Origin: Adiantum capillus-veneris
Lineage: Eukaryota; Streptophyta; Polypodiopsida; Polypodiales; Pteridaceae
DNA: 64,000 nt
Direction of reading: 5' to 3'
Assembly: GCA_014529385.2 (NCBI GenBank)
Contig: CM043956.1
Coordinates: 91,466,721 to 91,530,720, forward strand
The notes beneath the pieces were generated by a model that worked only from the letters and a program-made list of their open reading frames with translations, did not search any database and was not told the DNA's origin. A program made the translations under genes and the position numbers. This document shows, piece by piece, positions 11,841 through 22,339 of the stretch. Each line of letters begins with the position of its first letter. Within the stretch, counting starts at the first letter, position 1.

Positions 11841-13400
11841 GCAGGTGAGAGCTTTAGTTTTGGCACCCAAAGCTTATGAATTAGAATTAGTAGGGGGGTC
11901 AATTTTTGGTACATATATTTAGACAAATTGCAAAGGTAGCAATACCTGTGGTGGTCAGCTTTTGTTGGAGATTTAATGGTCCTTGTAAGGTTTTGATTGT
12001 AATTAAGTTAATGAATGAGAGTGTTTGATATTTTTTTAATCAATGAGTCCCCTGCCCCCAATCGTACCTAGCTAGGTATGCGGTGCATCCCTCATAGAAG
12101 CTCATGATGTTGAGGTAAGTCACAATGTGCGAATTATTGTGAGAATTTGTCCAAAACTTCTTGTGTTATAGCTAGAAGAATGGAACCAGAGCATCATCAG
12201 ATTATTCTTACCTTCTATGAGTGAGAAATTAGAATTAAATCAAGAGCAAATATCGACTAGAAAGCCATTGATTTACCTAAATTTTAGCTATAATTAAAAA
12301 ATGCATGAATAGCCATCGTAAAATCTTGGCCGAGTATAATTTGGTGGGTGCATAAAGACCCCTCGTTGATTCTCTGTGATTTCCAACACAAGAAAACAAA
12401 GAACTCTATGCATTCTTAATACTAATTTTATTCACAATTCTTAGCATGAAACTGGTTAGCGGCCCCGTCGAGTCTTGCTTATATGCTTCGTTTTGATGTG
12501 GGTTTGTAGTCCTATTGGGTGGCCCCTTTTGTAAAGCTAGTCAACTGTGCATGGTTATGGTTGTATTTGAGTTTTTTTTTTTTTTTTTTAAATATACTAA
12601 CATAAAAGAAAGATTTACCAAAAAAAGAAAAATTGTTTTATTTGTCTTGGTTTTTAAAGTTGATGAGCATTATGCCTCTATAAGTTCTTGGGTGGAATAA
12701 AAACTTCTTGTATGTTTATTGGTCCATGACGCATTGTTGCCAAGCTTGTAGTGTGGCCCGCATGCCATCATTGCTTTTGTCCGCATGCTATCATTGCTTT
12801 CTATGGCAAACACTCATTATATTCCTCTCTGTTACCAATATGTATAAATTGGATTTAAAGGGTACTTTTTAAAAAAATCCTGCTATGAGGTGATAAAAGA
12901 ACCCTTTTTTCTTTAGAAACTTACAAAATTTTTCCAAAATACAATAAAAACCTCCTTTTTGAATATAAATTTTAACATTTTTCAAATAAAATAATGCTTA
13001 GTTTGAATTAGTACCGTTACATAATGCGGTGTGTGGTCCGGCATGCCCGAGTGTGAACGAGTGTGCCAAGATGATGGCAGTCTGTTGTACCTTCATGATA
13101 ATGTGAACGAGTGTGCCAAGATGATGGCAGTCTGTTGTGCCTTCATGATAATCAATATAAGTGGTTGCCTCAATAGTGGAAGGTAAGCTTAGTTTGGTCT
13201 TAATCCCGTGTACACCACAATATTTAAACCCCCCCCCCCCCCCTCCCCCCCCCCCCAAAATCTTTCCATCTTATATTGCTACTAGTCATTTCTTTTTTGT
13301 TAAGATTTCGAGAATGATCAAAGATGGACACATCTTCATTTTTTCCTTAAAACCTTTATGTAAGAAGCCAAAAAATAGCTATGGAAGTTTGCAGCAGTAG
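11841..13400. other. Downstream region without recognised gene
   Basis: It begins with the likely 3' UTR of the two-exon gene (AAT-rich signals near 12,000-12,015). The rest is AT-rich and non-coding, with a poly-T run (about 12,573-12,589). A 56-bp direct duplication is repeated at about 13,047-13,102 and 13,103-13,158 (GTGTGCCAAGATGATGGCAG inside each copy). A poly-C tract with one T lies at 13,229-13,256. Confidence 0.45.
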
Positions 13401-13410
13401 GGTGCTTCAA

Positions 13411-13720
13411 GCACCTCTCCACCTGCTGTTTGGGTTGCATTTATACGTTCGTATAACAAAAATTATACGTATAAAACGTCAATATACGTCGTATTTTCGA
13501 ATAATATCCGAATATCCGTATAAAACAGTTTTCGATCGAGATATTTTTCGATCGAAGAAATGCACCTCTCCACCTGCTGTCTGGGTTGCATTTATACGTC
13601 CGTATAACAAAAACTATACGTATAAAACGTCAATATACGTCGTATTTCCGAATAATATCCGAATACTCGTATAAAACAGTTTTCAATCGAGATATTTTTC
13701 GATCGAAAAATATCTCGATC
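13411..13720. repeat. 151-bp tandem duplication rich in ATACG and GATCGAAA palindromes
   Basis: GCACCTCTCCACCTGCTGT starts both unit 1 (13411) and unit 2 (13562), so the period is 151 bp with a few substitutions. Each unit contains TATACGT/ACGTATA-like self-complementary words and TCGATCGA-type palindromes. Unit 2 ends with an extra inverted repeat (GATATTTTTCGATCGAAAAATATC) and a TATATATATA run near 13,729-13,740 that would read as a TATA box. Confidence 0.85.
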
Positions 13721-13904
13721 GAAAACGTCTATATATATACAACCATCGCCATATTCGATCAAAAAGCATTCTGGAGCTTTTGGGAGTTTGCAGAGCTTGG
13801 AGCTTTTAAGAGATTAGCAGATAACGACAGCCCCTTCGGTTTACAGCAGCTTTCAGGTATATTTTTTAAATTTTCAGTAAATACTAACTATTTTTTTTTG
13901 TTGT

Positions 13905-14200
13905 GCCACTTGGTGTGGTGCAGTAGTTTCGACTCTCACCACAAAGTTGGCTTGCAGGCCGTAGGCCACTTCGTGGTGTGTAGCCATATGACTCACTCCA
14001 GAAGTGTATAGAATATAGTCTCCTTTCTCGTGGTGTATAGTCATATGACTCACTCCAGGGAAGACTTATATGGTAAATTTAGATTCTCACTCGTATGGTG
14101 TAGTAGTATACCTCTCACCATAGAGATGGGTTAGGATAGAGGTCGACTCGTGGAGTGTAGTAGACATGATGCTACACCTCTCACTTCAGAGTGGCCTATA
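13905..14200. repeat. Degenerate ~60-bp tandem array of hairpin units
   Basis: Five diverged units start near 13,909, 13,970, 14,029, 14,090 and 14,149. Each has a left motif like CTCGTGGTGTAGTAG and a right motif like CTCTCACCA that can pair (TGGTG with CACCA). No coding capacity runs through the array. Confidence 0.6.
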
Positions 14201-14204
14201 AAAT

Positions 14205-14785
14205 TTACAATCTTAAATTAAGTCATTGTTGATTATTCTACATAGAAGCACAAAGATTAACGTTCGTGATTTTAAGAGTACAGAGATGCATACTTTATGC
14301 CCTCTTCATCTTAATGTGACTTTCGTTATTTTTGTGCTTCTATTTCTGTAGTAATATCATTGTTCATCAGCAGACAACTTGGTGTTACTCTGAACATAGA
14401 TATATACAACAATTGATTTATATTTGAGATTGTTGAGATGTTTGTTGATGGTTGTGTTATGCATTCCACACACTCCATTAGAAATAGCTTATAAAATTTA
14501 CAATTTTAGATTAAGTTTTTCTATCATATGTGTTACATAGAAACACAAGCGTTACCACTCGTTATATTTAGAGTGAAGAGATGCATATTTTCATGTCCTC
14601 TTCATCTTAATGTGACATACTGGTTACTCGTGTGTTTCATATTCCAAAGAAACATCATTTTTCATCATTAAATGACTTGGTGTTGTTTTGGACGTAAACA
14701 CATACAATAGGTAACTTACATCTGCAATTATTAATTTATTCGCTGATAGTTGTGTTGTGAGTTCCACACACTTTATCAGGGATAA
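14205..14785. repeat. Diverged ~285-bp tandem duplication
   Basis: Unit 1 begins CCTATAAAATTTACAATCTT (about 14,207) and unit 2 begins CTTATAAAATTTACAATTTT (about 14,491). Shared landmarks in order are CATAGAAGCACAA/CATAGAAACACAA, GAGATGCATA, CCTCTTCATCTTAATGTGAC, GACTTGGTGTT, and the closing 'TTCCACACACT'. A weaker third segment with 'CATCTCACAC' words follows to about 14,970. It is AT-rich and non-coding. Confidence 0.75.
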
Positions 14786-14970
14786 GATTGATAAAAACTA
14801 TCAATCTATTTTACAACAGCATCCAGGACTTATGTTGAGAATATCTCACATTAGCTGAGTTGTTCACATGTACGATTTTCCAATCCTTTAGATGTGATTT
14901 CTTTCATCATCTCACACTTCTGCACATAGCAGGGTCCAGTTCTTGTGTTGAAAGCATCTCACACTCCTAG

Positions 14971-14971
<1 letters not shown>

Positions 14972-15010
<39 letters not shown>
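14972..15010. repeat. (CT)n microsatellite
   Basis: About 19 CT units closing the tandem-repeat block. Confidence 0.95.
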
Positions 15011-15015
<5 letters not shown>

Positions 15016-15210
15016 ATTTTCATGGTCAATTCGCACAATGTGGTTTGTAATCATAAGATTTTTTTTTAATTTGTAATAATTTAATATTGTTTAATAAATT
15101 TGTATCATCATTTAATATATATAGGGTTAACACTCATTATATAATAACTATGTTACTATGATGTACAATCTTTTCGTAAGATTCTTAATTTATAATTTTG
15201 TCATACAGAT

Positions 15211-15763
15211 ATGGCTGACACGAAGCTAGCGAAACATCAACGAAAGTTCGTCTCCGAAGTGATTGTGAGACACTTTCATTACATGTCAGAGGCAAAGATT
15301 AGGTGTTGTTTAAACTGTCGCTCCATAGCATTTTTATCAGCTTACAGAGACTCTGACCAAGTCTTTGTTTGAGCAGCTCTAGGCAGAGTTTGCACCATCT
15401 ATTTTTGACATAGCCCTCCTGTCATCAAATGCTTTAGTAAACATGGTCAAACAAACCATTGGGCAGATCATGAAAACCTTTCAAGAACTGAAAAATCCTG
15501 CAATTACTTCCTTGCCAAACATAGCTGAGCGCATACATCTTGTGCAACAGCTTTATACGAAGTTCAAGAGCAAGGAAAAGTTAGAAAGAGCAGCAAAGCG
15601 TGCAAGAGTGGAAGCCAGCTCTTCCGAAGCTACTGTTGAACCAGAAATCCTTCTTAGAACAAAGCCTGCAACGTCATCCGTTGTTGCATTAGACCTCTCT
15701 CAACTACCACCTATTTTACACATTTTACCCGATACAGCCGTCTTCAATATCCAAGCTCCATAG
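15211..15763 (+). pseudogene. Broken reading frame of unknown function
   Basis: An ATG at 15211 opens a 53-codon frame ('MADTKLAKHQRKFVSEVIVR...'). A frame shift and one in-frame TAG later, a second frame reads 'EFAPSIFDIALLSSNALVNM' and continues to 15763, with a basic patch 'KEKLERAAKRARVEASSS'. A short soluble, helical, partly basic protein is suggested but I recognise no family. It lies just outside the truncated CACTA element, so it may be a host gene relic at the insertion site. Confidence 0.35.
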
Positions 15764-16055
15764 CTGGGAGAGGGAAGATGGGCACATGTGAAGCGTGCGG
15801 GTGTCACACATCCCGCTTTCAAAGATCAAGTGTATGTTGCAAAAGTGTTCAAAGTACACTTACATGGGCCCACCATGGAGCAACAGGTCAAAGACGAAGC
15901 AACAATTTTGGATATTTCACATCGTAGAACAACAAAAAGTTCTTACACTTTACCATAGATTTTTAAGCGATTATCTATCTACAATGCGAGCATCACTACA
16001 AGAGGCTCTTCATATTAGCGATGCTCACATAGCGACGCTCAAAAAAAAAAATTCC

Positions 16056-16113
16056 GGCGTCGCTATGAGCGTCACAAATTTACAAATAAATTTGCGACGC
16101 TCATAGCGACGCC
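16056..16113. repeat. Subterminal hairpin of the truncated CACTA copy
   Basis: Inverted repeat with arms of 27 bp containing GGCGTCGCTATGAGCGTC and its complement, with a small AT loop and one or two mismatches. The same structure is perfect in the complete copy at 55,707-55,764. Subterminal repeats are where CACTA transposases bind. Confidence 0.85.
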
Positions 16114-16202
16114 GGCTGGGGTAAAAAAATAATCGAGCGCGCCCAAAACTCAGATCTCAGATCTGAGTTTTTCGGCGCCCTCAAGCAAGGAGCAGGTAAC
16201 GC

Positions 16203-16208
16203 TCTCCC

Positions 16209-16253
<45 letters not shown>

Positions 16254-16258
16254 CTTCT

Positions 16259-16306
<48 letters not shown>

Positions 16307-16672
16307 AGAGGAAGGAGAGCCAGGTATGCTCCTTCCCTCTCCTCATTCTCATGTTCCCTTCCCCTCTTTCTCTCTCCCTCTCTCTCTCTCTCTCACACAC
16401 ACACATAGTGTTTTTGAGAGAGAGAGAGAGAGAGAGTACAAACAAAAACAAAAACGCACACACACATACATAAACAAAGAATGCACACACACATTGAAAG
16501 AGAAAAAGAGAGAGAGAGCATGCATAAACAAAAAACGCACGCATTGAGAGAGGAAAAGAGAGAGAACATGCATAAACAAAAAACGCACACATTGAGAGAG
16601 GAAAAGAGAGAGAAAACATGCATACGATCCAAAAAAACGCACACACATTGAGAGAGAAAGAGAGAGAAACTA
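16203..16672. repeat. Compound microsatellite block inside CACTA
   Basis: (CT)n, (CA)n, (CT)n and (GA)n runs followed by four or five imperfect ~55-bp repeats containing AAAACGCACACATTGAGAGAG. The mirror block in the complete copy is at 55,098-55,612 with different repeat counts. Frames across it are artefacts. Confidence 0.9.
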
Positions 16673-17024
16673 ATTTAACGTCGTAGGAAACTAATTAAAA
16701 TTAAAAGACCTAAAGATCTAGCCGACGAGGAGTTGAACTGAAGACCTATTATTCAAGAGGGAAATGGCATAATCAATCTATCATACTTGCCATGGGTGAT
16801 AGAAAGGTTATACCATTTATCTCTTTTTATTGGCACACACATCCACACACGCGCACACACACAAGAAGAAGAGAGTTATAACGTCGTAGGAAACTATCTT
16901 AAAAGACGTTAAAGATTAGGTTATATATAGACTTACATTAAATTAGATTTAGGTTTATTTTTAACTAGATTTACGTTTATTTAAGCTAGATTTAGATTTA
17001 CGTTATATTAGATTAGATTTAGGT

Positions 17025-17225
17025 CTCCATAGACTGCGATGCCTGCATGAAGCGGGTGAAGAAAGCCCTCAATGGAATATAGGGTATTGCTGCCTTCACT
17101 CATGGTGGGCTCCGTCGATCCAAAATTACTGGTGAAATGTCTTCAGAAGATAGGGAAGAAGGTGGATCTTCAGGGCGGCAAGAGTCACTACATCCCCGAC
17201 ACAATGACCATCTAGACAACCTCTA
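17025..17225 (+). pseudogene. Captured HIPP/heavy-metal-associated gene fragment (truncated copy)
   Basis: Reads 'DCDACMKRVKKALNGI', a metal-binding CxxC of an HMA domain with its following helix. After a stop and frame change it reads 'VGSVDP', then a one-base variant, then 'KIGKKVDLQGGKSHYIP', the usual second half of plant HMA proteins. Unlike the complete copy, this one lacks the C-terminal tail beyond about 17,225. It is a host-gene piece carried by the transposon. Confidence 0.7.
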
Positions 17226-17583
17226 GTCATTAGACTTACGTTAAATTAGATTTAGCTTTATTTTTAGTTAGATTTACGCTTATTTACGTTAGATCAAGTC
17301 CACGCAAGAATTACTTACGGTTTAGGGTTTAGAGTTAGACGAACAGTGAAAAGATCTACTGTGAAAAGATGTTAAGATGAAGTGAAGTGCTACAGCTAGA
17401 GAAGAGGCAAAGGGATTTTGTCCACTACATGCAGTATCATGTAGACGTGGGTGTGTAGATTTCTTGTACCCACAAATATAGGTATTGACCAATAAAGACG
17501 AGATTATAACCCGGTGGTTCTGATCTCCGTGCACCTCTAGACCGAGGTGTGCGGGGATTGGACATGACTAGAGAATGTGAGGT

Positions 17584-17584
<1 letters not shown>

Positions 17585-17636
<52 letters not shown>
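17585..17636. repeat. (GA)n microsatellite upstream of transposase ATG
   Basis: About 26 GA units in the presumed 5' leader of the transposase gene. The complete copy has the complementary (CT)n at 53,624-53,686. Confidence 0.95.
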
Positions 17637-17639
<3 letters not shown>

Positions 17640-17698
17640 GACGAAGAATGCCAATAGAATATTAAATTTGTTGTCCAGGTTATAAGTTTTCTATCATT

Positions 17699-19067
17699 AT
17701 GAGTAGCGACGAGGATGTGGGACCGTCCAACCGAAACACCTATCTCTCAACGAGGGTCTTATGTCCTTGTAATCAATGCAAGCATGCTGTGCGACGGACA
17801 AGACGTGTTTCTTTGCAGCACGTTCGCGAATTTGGCGAGTTCGATCCATCTATTATAGATCGAGTTGTTGCCAATTATAACTCGTCGGACTCTGACGCTG
17901 GCCAACAAGCAGCAATCTTGCAACCCAATAGACGTGTTCGCAGGCGCTTTGGTCAAGCAGCATATGTGAGGCCACACGATGTAGCCTCTGACAGCTCGGG
18001 GGATGATCATGCAGAGCACATTCCCAACGAGGCAATGTTTGAGCCCGAGATTGATGAAATGATCGAGACGATCATGGATTCAGAAAGGCTTATCTATGAT
18101 GATATGAAAAGTGAAGCCGATACGTCATTGTATAATGGAGCACGTATGTCTAGATTGAAAGCACTCCTGGTTCTTCTCAACATGCAGGCAAAGTTTGGAT
18201 GGAGTGACACTAGCGTCACAGCGCTTTTCAGGTGATCTAATTACAATTAGTTTACTTTAATAGAACTCTAAATGTATAATGATCTGATAGATTTTTACAC
18301 GACTGTATCATATTTTTATGTTGTGTAGATTGCTGAAAGAGCACATACTACCAGCTGACAATGTGATGCCAGATTCCCGAGATGAAGCAAGAAAGATTTT
18401 GCGAAACTTGGGGATGGATTACAATTCTATCCACGCTTGTCCTAATGACTGCATTCTTTTCAGAGGGGAATACACAGACATGGAGAAGTGTCCGAAATGT
18501 GATTCCGAAAGATATCGAGTAGATCTCCACGGGACAAAAATTCCACAAAAGGTTTTGCGACATTTTCCTTTGCTTCCTCGCATCAAGCATTTCTTCGAAT
18601 GTAAGTCCATGGCCGCCCTAGCATCATGGCATGAGGAGAATAAATCTTCGGATGGTGTGCTACGAATTCCTGCAGATTGCGCAGCCTGGAAACATATAGA
18701 TGGAACATGGTCGGATTTTGCCAGGGAAGCTCGAAATTTGCGCTTAGGCCTGGCTATGGATGGCGTAAATCCATTTGGTCAAAGATCAACATCTTACAGT
18801 GTATGGCCCGTTGTCATCGTCAACTACAACATTCCCCGTGGTTGACTACGAAGAAGGGGCACCTATGGCTAAGCTTGATTGTGCCAGGGCGATATAAAGT
18901 GGGGAATATGGATGTGTATCTTCGTCCACTATTGGAAGAGCTACAACAATTGTGGATTGGCATAGAGGTGGTGGATATGAGCCGACACACAGGACGACGG
19001 AATGCTTTGATCAGAGGTATTCTAATGTGGACCATGCATGACTATCCCGGGCTAACAGAATGCTCAG
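17699..19067 (+). pseudogene. CACTA transposase (TNPD/Tnp2-like), first two exons only
   Basis: Exon 1 is 17699-18231 and exon 2 is 18329-19067, with the same GT...AG borders as the complete gene. Exon 1 has the N-terminal 'CPCNQCKHAVRR' cysteine region. Exon 2 has 'CPNDCILFRGEY', 'CPKCDSERY', 'HFPLLPRIKHFF' and 'LGLAMDGVNPFG', the Tnp2 core. One base is missing at about 18,837 (NIP|PWL becomes a frameshift), so exon 2 is 739 bp against 740 bp in the other copy. All downstream exons are absent. It cannot encode a working transposase. Confidence 0.9.
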
Positions 19068-19117
19068 GTGATCTATTGACACTCCTCACTCAGACACTGT
19101 AAATCTTGTTTTTTTCC

Positions 19118-21890
19118 AAAGCATAGGTCAGTCTTGAAAAACCTGATTTTCCATGTTCTCAGACCCACTTGCATACTTTCCCTGCGAGGCCTTTTATAGC
19201 TGGGCACTCCATGAAAAGGTGGGCCAAATCTTCACTAGTCAATCTGCACCCCAAGCATCGATCTGACCCAATCACTCTCTCCTGAATCTTCACCCCGTCG
19301 GTAGAGCACCCCAAATAACCTTCCATAAGAAAACCTTCATGTGTTGTCAAACCTTTGGCTTCCATATTTTCTCCATTACATGCTCCCACCTTTCCTCCAG
19401 CCATTGCTTTTTTTGTTGCTTATTAAGGGGGCTAGACCAATTCTTCTTTTGCATCATTGTCTGATAAATGATTTTAGTATGGGGTTTCGACAGAAGACTG
19501 CTTCCGGGCCATTTCTAGGCTTTTCAGTCCAACTCCGAGTCACAAATTGGCATCACTAGAGTGTCAAGTTCTTTCATCACTTTGTGGACAAGAAAGAGCT
19601 CCAAGCTATTGAGTTGGTACTGGGCAATCATAAGGTCAATGGTTTTCCAACTCTTGTTGACATTGTCCCAGAAGTGCTCAAGTCAGACCCTTATTATTCA
19701 GTTTCCTTGCAGTCTCAATCCAATATGGAGTTTGTGGCGGATCTACAACTTTGGAGAGCCAGGGGGACCAATGTAGGATGGAGTTCTTGAAGTATCTGGC
19801 TTCTTTCCCCCACTTTAAGACTCCTGCTACTCTATTGCATTTTCTTACCAATTCTCCTGAGCTGCCCCCCAGTCTTAAGGTAGACCACGCCGGGGCCAAC
19901 AGCTTGTCATGAACATTCACCCCTCTCCACTTTCCTCCATTCGAGCCAAGTTTAGCTGCTTCTATCATATCTCTAATCATGACTGCCCAAACTTGATCCT
20001 GTTTAGCCAAGGAAACAACAAATTTGGCGCAACAAGCTTTTGCATGGGTCACAGGGTTAAGAATCCCGAGGCCTCCTTGATTCCCCAACCGAGCAACCGA
20101 TTCCCATCTGGCCCATTGCCATGGCCTGGAAGATTTCGTGTTATTTTTCCATAAGAATGTTTTTACTGGTTTTAAGAACTCTTTCCAATGACACTTAGCC
20201 ATCTTGAGAAGCGGGCTAGTGAAGGCAATATAAGGAATCATGAAGGCATTCATCACTTTTATCCGACTTGGGAATGGGAGAAGAGCATACTCCCACCTAC
20301 TCATTTTTGTTTTGATTTTTTCAAGCACCCACTGGAATCTTTGCTTGTGAGTTACATCCACCCCCAAGGGGGCTCCCAGATGTCTGAAGATATTTCCTTT
20401 TGTGACAATCTCCCCTGACCAAACAGAAGGGTCAAATGAGTCATTTTTTGATAGGGAAATCATCCTTGACTTCTCTATATTACACTAGGACCCGGAAGCT
20501 ACCGAGAACATTTGTACAATCTCCAGAGCTTTTCTGATGACCTGGGGGCACACCTTCAAGAAGAGGAGAGAATCATCTGCAAAAAAATTTGCCAGGAGTT
20601 GTCTATTTCTTGGTAAAACAAGGCCTTGCACCTCCCCGTGTTCAGTACTAGCTTCGAGCATAGTGATTAGAGGATGTGATCCTATGGCGAAGAGTAAGGG
20701 GGCAAGAGGGCATCCCTGTTTAATAGACCTTTTAACCTCAAAAGAGCCCACAATTCTACCATTAAACAGGAGCTCTTACTGGCTTCCAGCCCCCATTACA
20801 CGAACCATCCGATAGAGGCACGGCCCAAAGCCTAGAGCTTTCATGATGGCTTCTATATATGTCCATGTTATTCTGTCATAGGCCTTGTCCAAGTCCAACT
20901 GCAGCAGAATGCACTCCTGCTTTGTGACAGTTGCGTATTCTATGCCCACCATTGCTGCCAAGATGTTATCGTATATGGACCTTCCTTTAATGAACCCATG
21001 TTGATGGGGGGAGATGATCTTGGTTAGTAAGGGGGCTAGTCTGAGGGCCACTGCTTTAGCTATAATTTTGTAGGCCACCGACATCATCGTTATAGGGAGC
21101 CAATGTTGTAGTTTAGAGCAGCAGATCTATTTTGTGATGGGCTTGATAAGCCCTCCCTTCACACTTGTCTCCAACAACCCTTCGACCATGGCTTTATTGG
21201 CCAAACTTGTGATTGGGGCCTTAAGATCATCCCAAAATTCTGCATAGAATTCCACCATCATCCCATCCCAACCAGGGGACTTTTCCTTCCCAAGGACTTG
21301 CAGTGCAAGTGAACATTCGTCTTCGAAAAATGCCTGTTCCAAGTTATTAGCTTCTGAGTGGGGAATTTCCTTTTTAACACTCTGAAGTAAGGTCCCTCTG
21401 GCTTCTTCCACTTCTTGGGACTAGGTCTCCGGCCGTCCAATGATTTGACTGAGATAGCTCAGCATCATACCAGCCATTTCATCTTGGTTATGAATTGTTG
21501 TCCCTTTCTCATCATCGAGCAAGCGGACGTGGCCCCGGCTCTTCTTGCTTTTTAGAGCCCTAAAAAAATGAGCTTGATTGGAGGCTTCAGATTGCAAATA
21601 AATCTCCCTAGAGAGAAGTCTAGCCTTTTTGATATCTTCTAACTGCTCATTAGCGAGGGTCGATTTGGCTTCAAGCCATCATTTGTGTTCGACCTCAGTA
21701 GCATGCCCATTGGCTTTTATAGCAGTAAGTAATTGTACCTCCGCTGAAAGATGCAACAGGTGATCCTCCCTATCTTTCTTGATTCGGGGGCCCGAGGTTT
21801 TGATTGCTTTCTGGATGCTCCGAGAAAAGAGGTCCCACGCATTGTGTTTGTTGAGGTCGACATTTTTTTTAGCTTACCCAGTGCTTTCTT
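19118..21890 (-). mobile_element. 5'-truncated LINE (plant L1 type)
   Basis: Minus-strand ORF2 from a pre-RT region (about 21,420-21,700, 'FFRALKSKKSRGHVRLLDDE') through RT to a C-terminal zinc knuckle (19,159-19,404). The endonuclease domain and ORF1 are missing, typical of 5' truncation during target-primed reverse transcription. The 3' end abuts the broken CACTA; no clear poly-A was seen there, so whether the LINE inserted into, or was joined to, the CACTA by rearrangement is open. Confidence 0.85.
19159..21440 (-). pseudogene. LINE ORF2 reverse transcriptase relic
   Basis: Ordered blocks on the minus strand: 'LGKEKSPGWDGMMVEFY' (RT start), 'YKIIAKAVALRLAPLL' and 'HQHGFIKGRSIYDNILAA', 'LQLDLDKAYDRITW' (first catalytic Asp), 'IKQGCPLAPLLFAI', 'NFFADDSLLFLK' (catalytic FADD), 'GNIFRHLGAPLGVD', 'WQWARWESVARLGNQGGLGI'. 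It ends with a zf-RVT-like 'CLGCRLTSEDLAHLFMECP'. Stops and frameshifts at about 21,120, 20,780, 20,480 and 19,680 break it. It is clearly related to the fragment at 1-800. Confidence 0.9.
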
Positions 21891-22339
21891 CATTTCCTAA
21901 TAAGTTTACCCTTCACTTATGCACTTAATATGTTTTGAAATTTTTTTTCTCTGAGATTGAGGAGACCTAATGAGTTTGGAAGGAAAAAAAAAGTATGATT
22001 TATTTTATGGGGATTTTGACAAAACAGCTACAAATTTTAATGAAAATTTCAAGTTAGAAAGATCACATAATAGTCTCCTCGAGGATAATATATCAATAAG
22101 CTAGATTTTTGACATGATTATTGATATCCACATAATCATCGCTTCTTTTTTTTTCCTACTCACTTAAAGGAGTGAGTGGAAATAGATTATAATCATCACT
22201 TCTTCTTAAACATTGCTTCTCCATGTCTATCTTGCAAGAAAAAAATATTTAGAGAGAGAATCTATCCATAACCTAAGTATATAGCTAGAACCCCATAGTC
22301 CTAGATATTCATGACACTAGCCATTCAATAGATAATATT
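21891..22339. other. Spacer between LINE and satellite
   Basis: AT-rich and non-coding, with a few A and T runs. No feature is recognised. Confidence 0.5.

Larger units (their letters stand above)
15994..19115 (+). mobile_element. Truncated CACTA (En/Spm) transposon, 5' half
   Basis: Begins with the terminal motif CACTACAAGAGGCT, preceded by CAT (15991-15993, a possible 3-bp TSD). It carries GCGACGCT subterminal motifs, a long hairpin, microsatellites, a captured HIPP fragment and the first two transposase exons. It corresponds to the right half of the complete element at 48,199-55,827, in opposite orientation and nearly identical over coding parts. It stops about 48 bp into the intron after transposase exon 2 (near 19,115), where a minus-strand LINE begins. 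No 3' terminal repeat was found. Confidence 0.9.

Noticed and set aside
19341-20815. Plus-strand frames in the LINE
   Set aside because: They are antisense shadows of ORF2; the minus strand carries the RT motifs.
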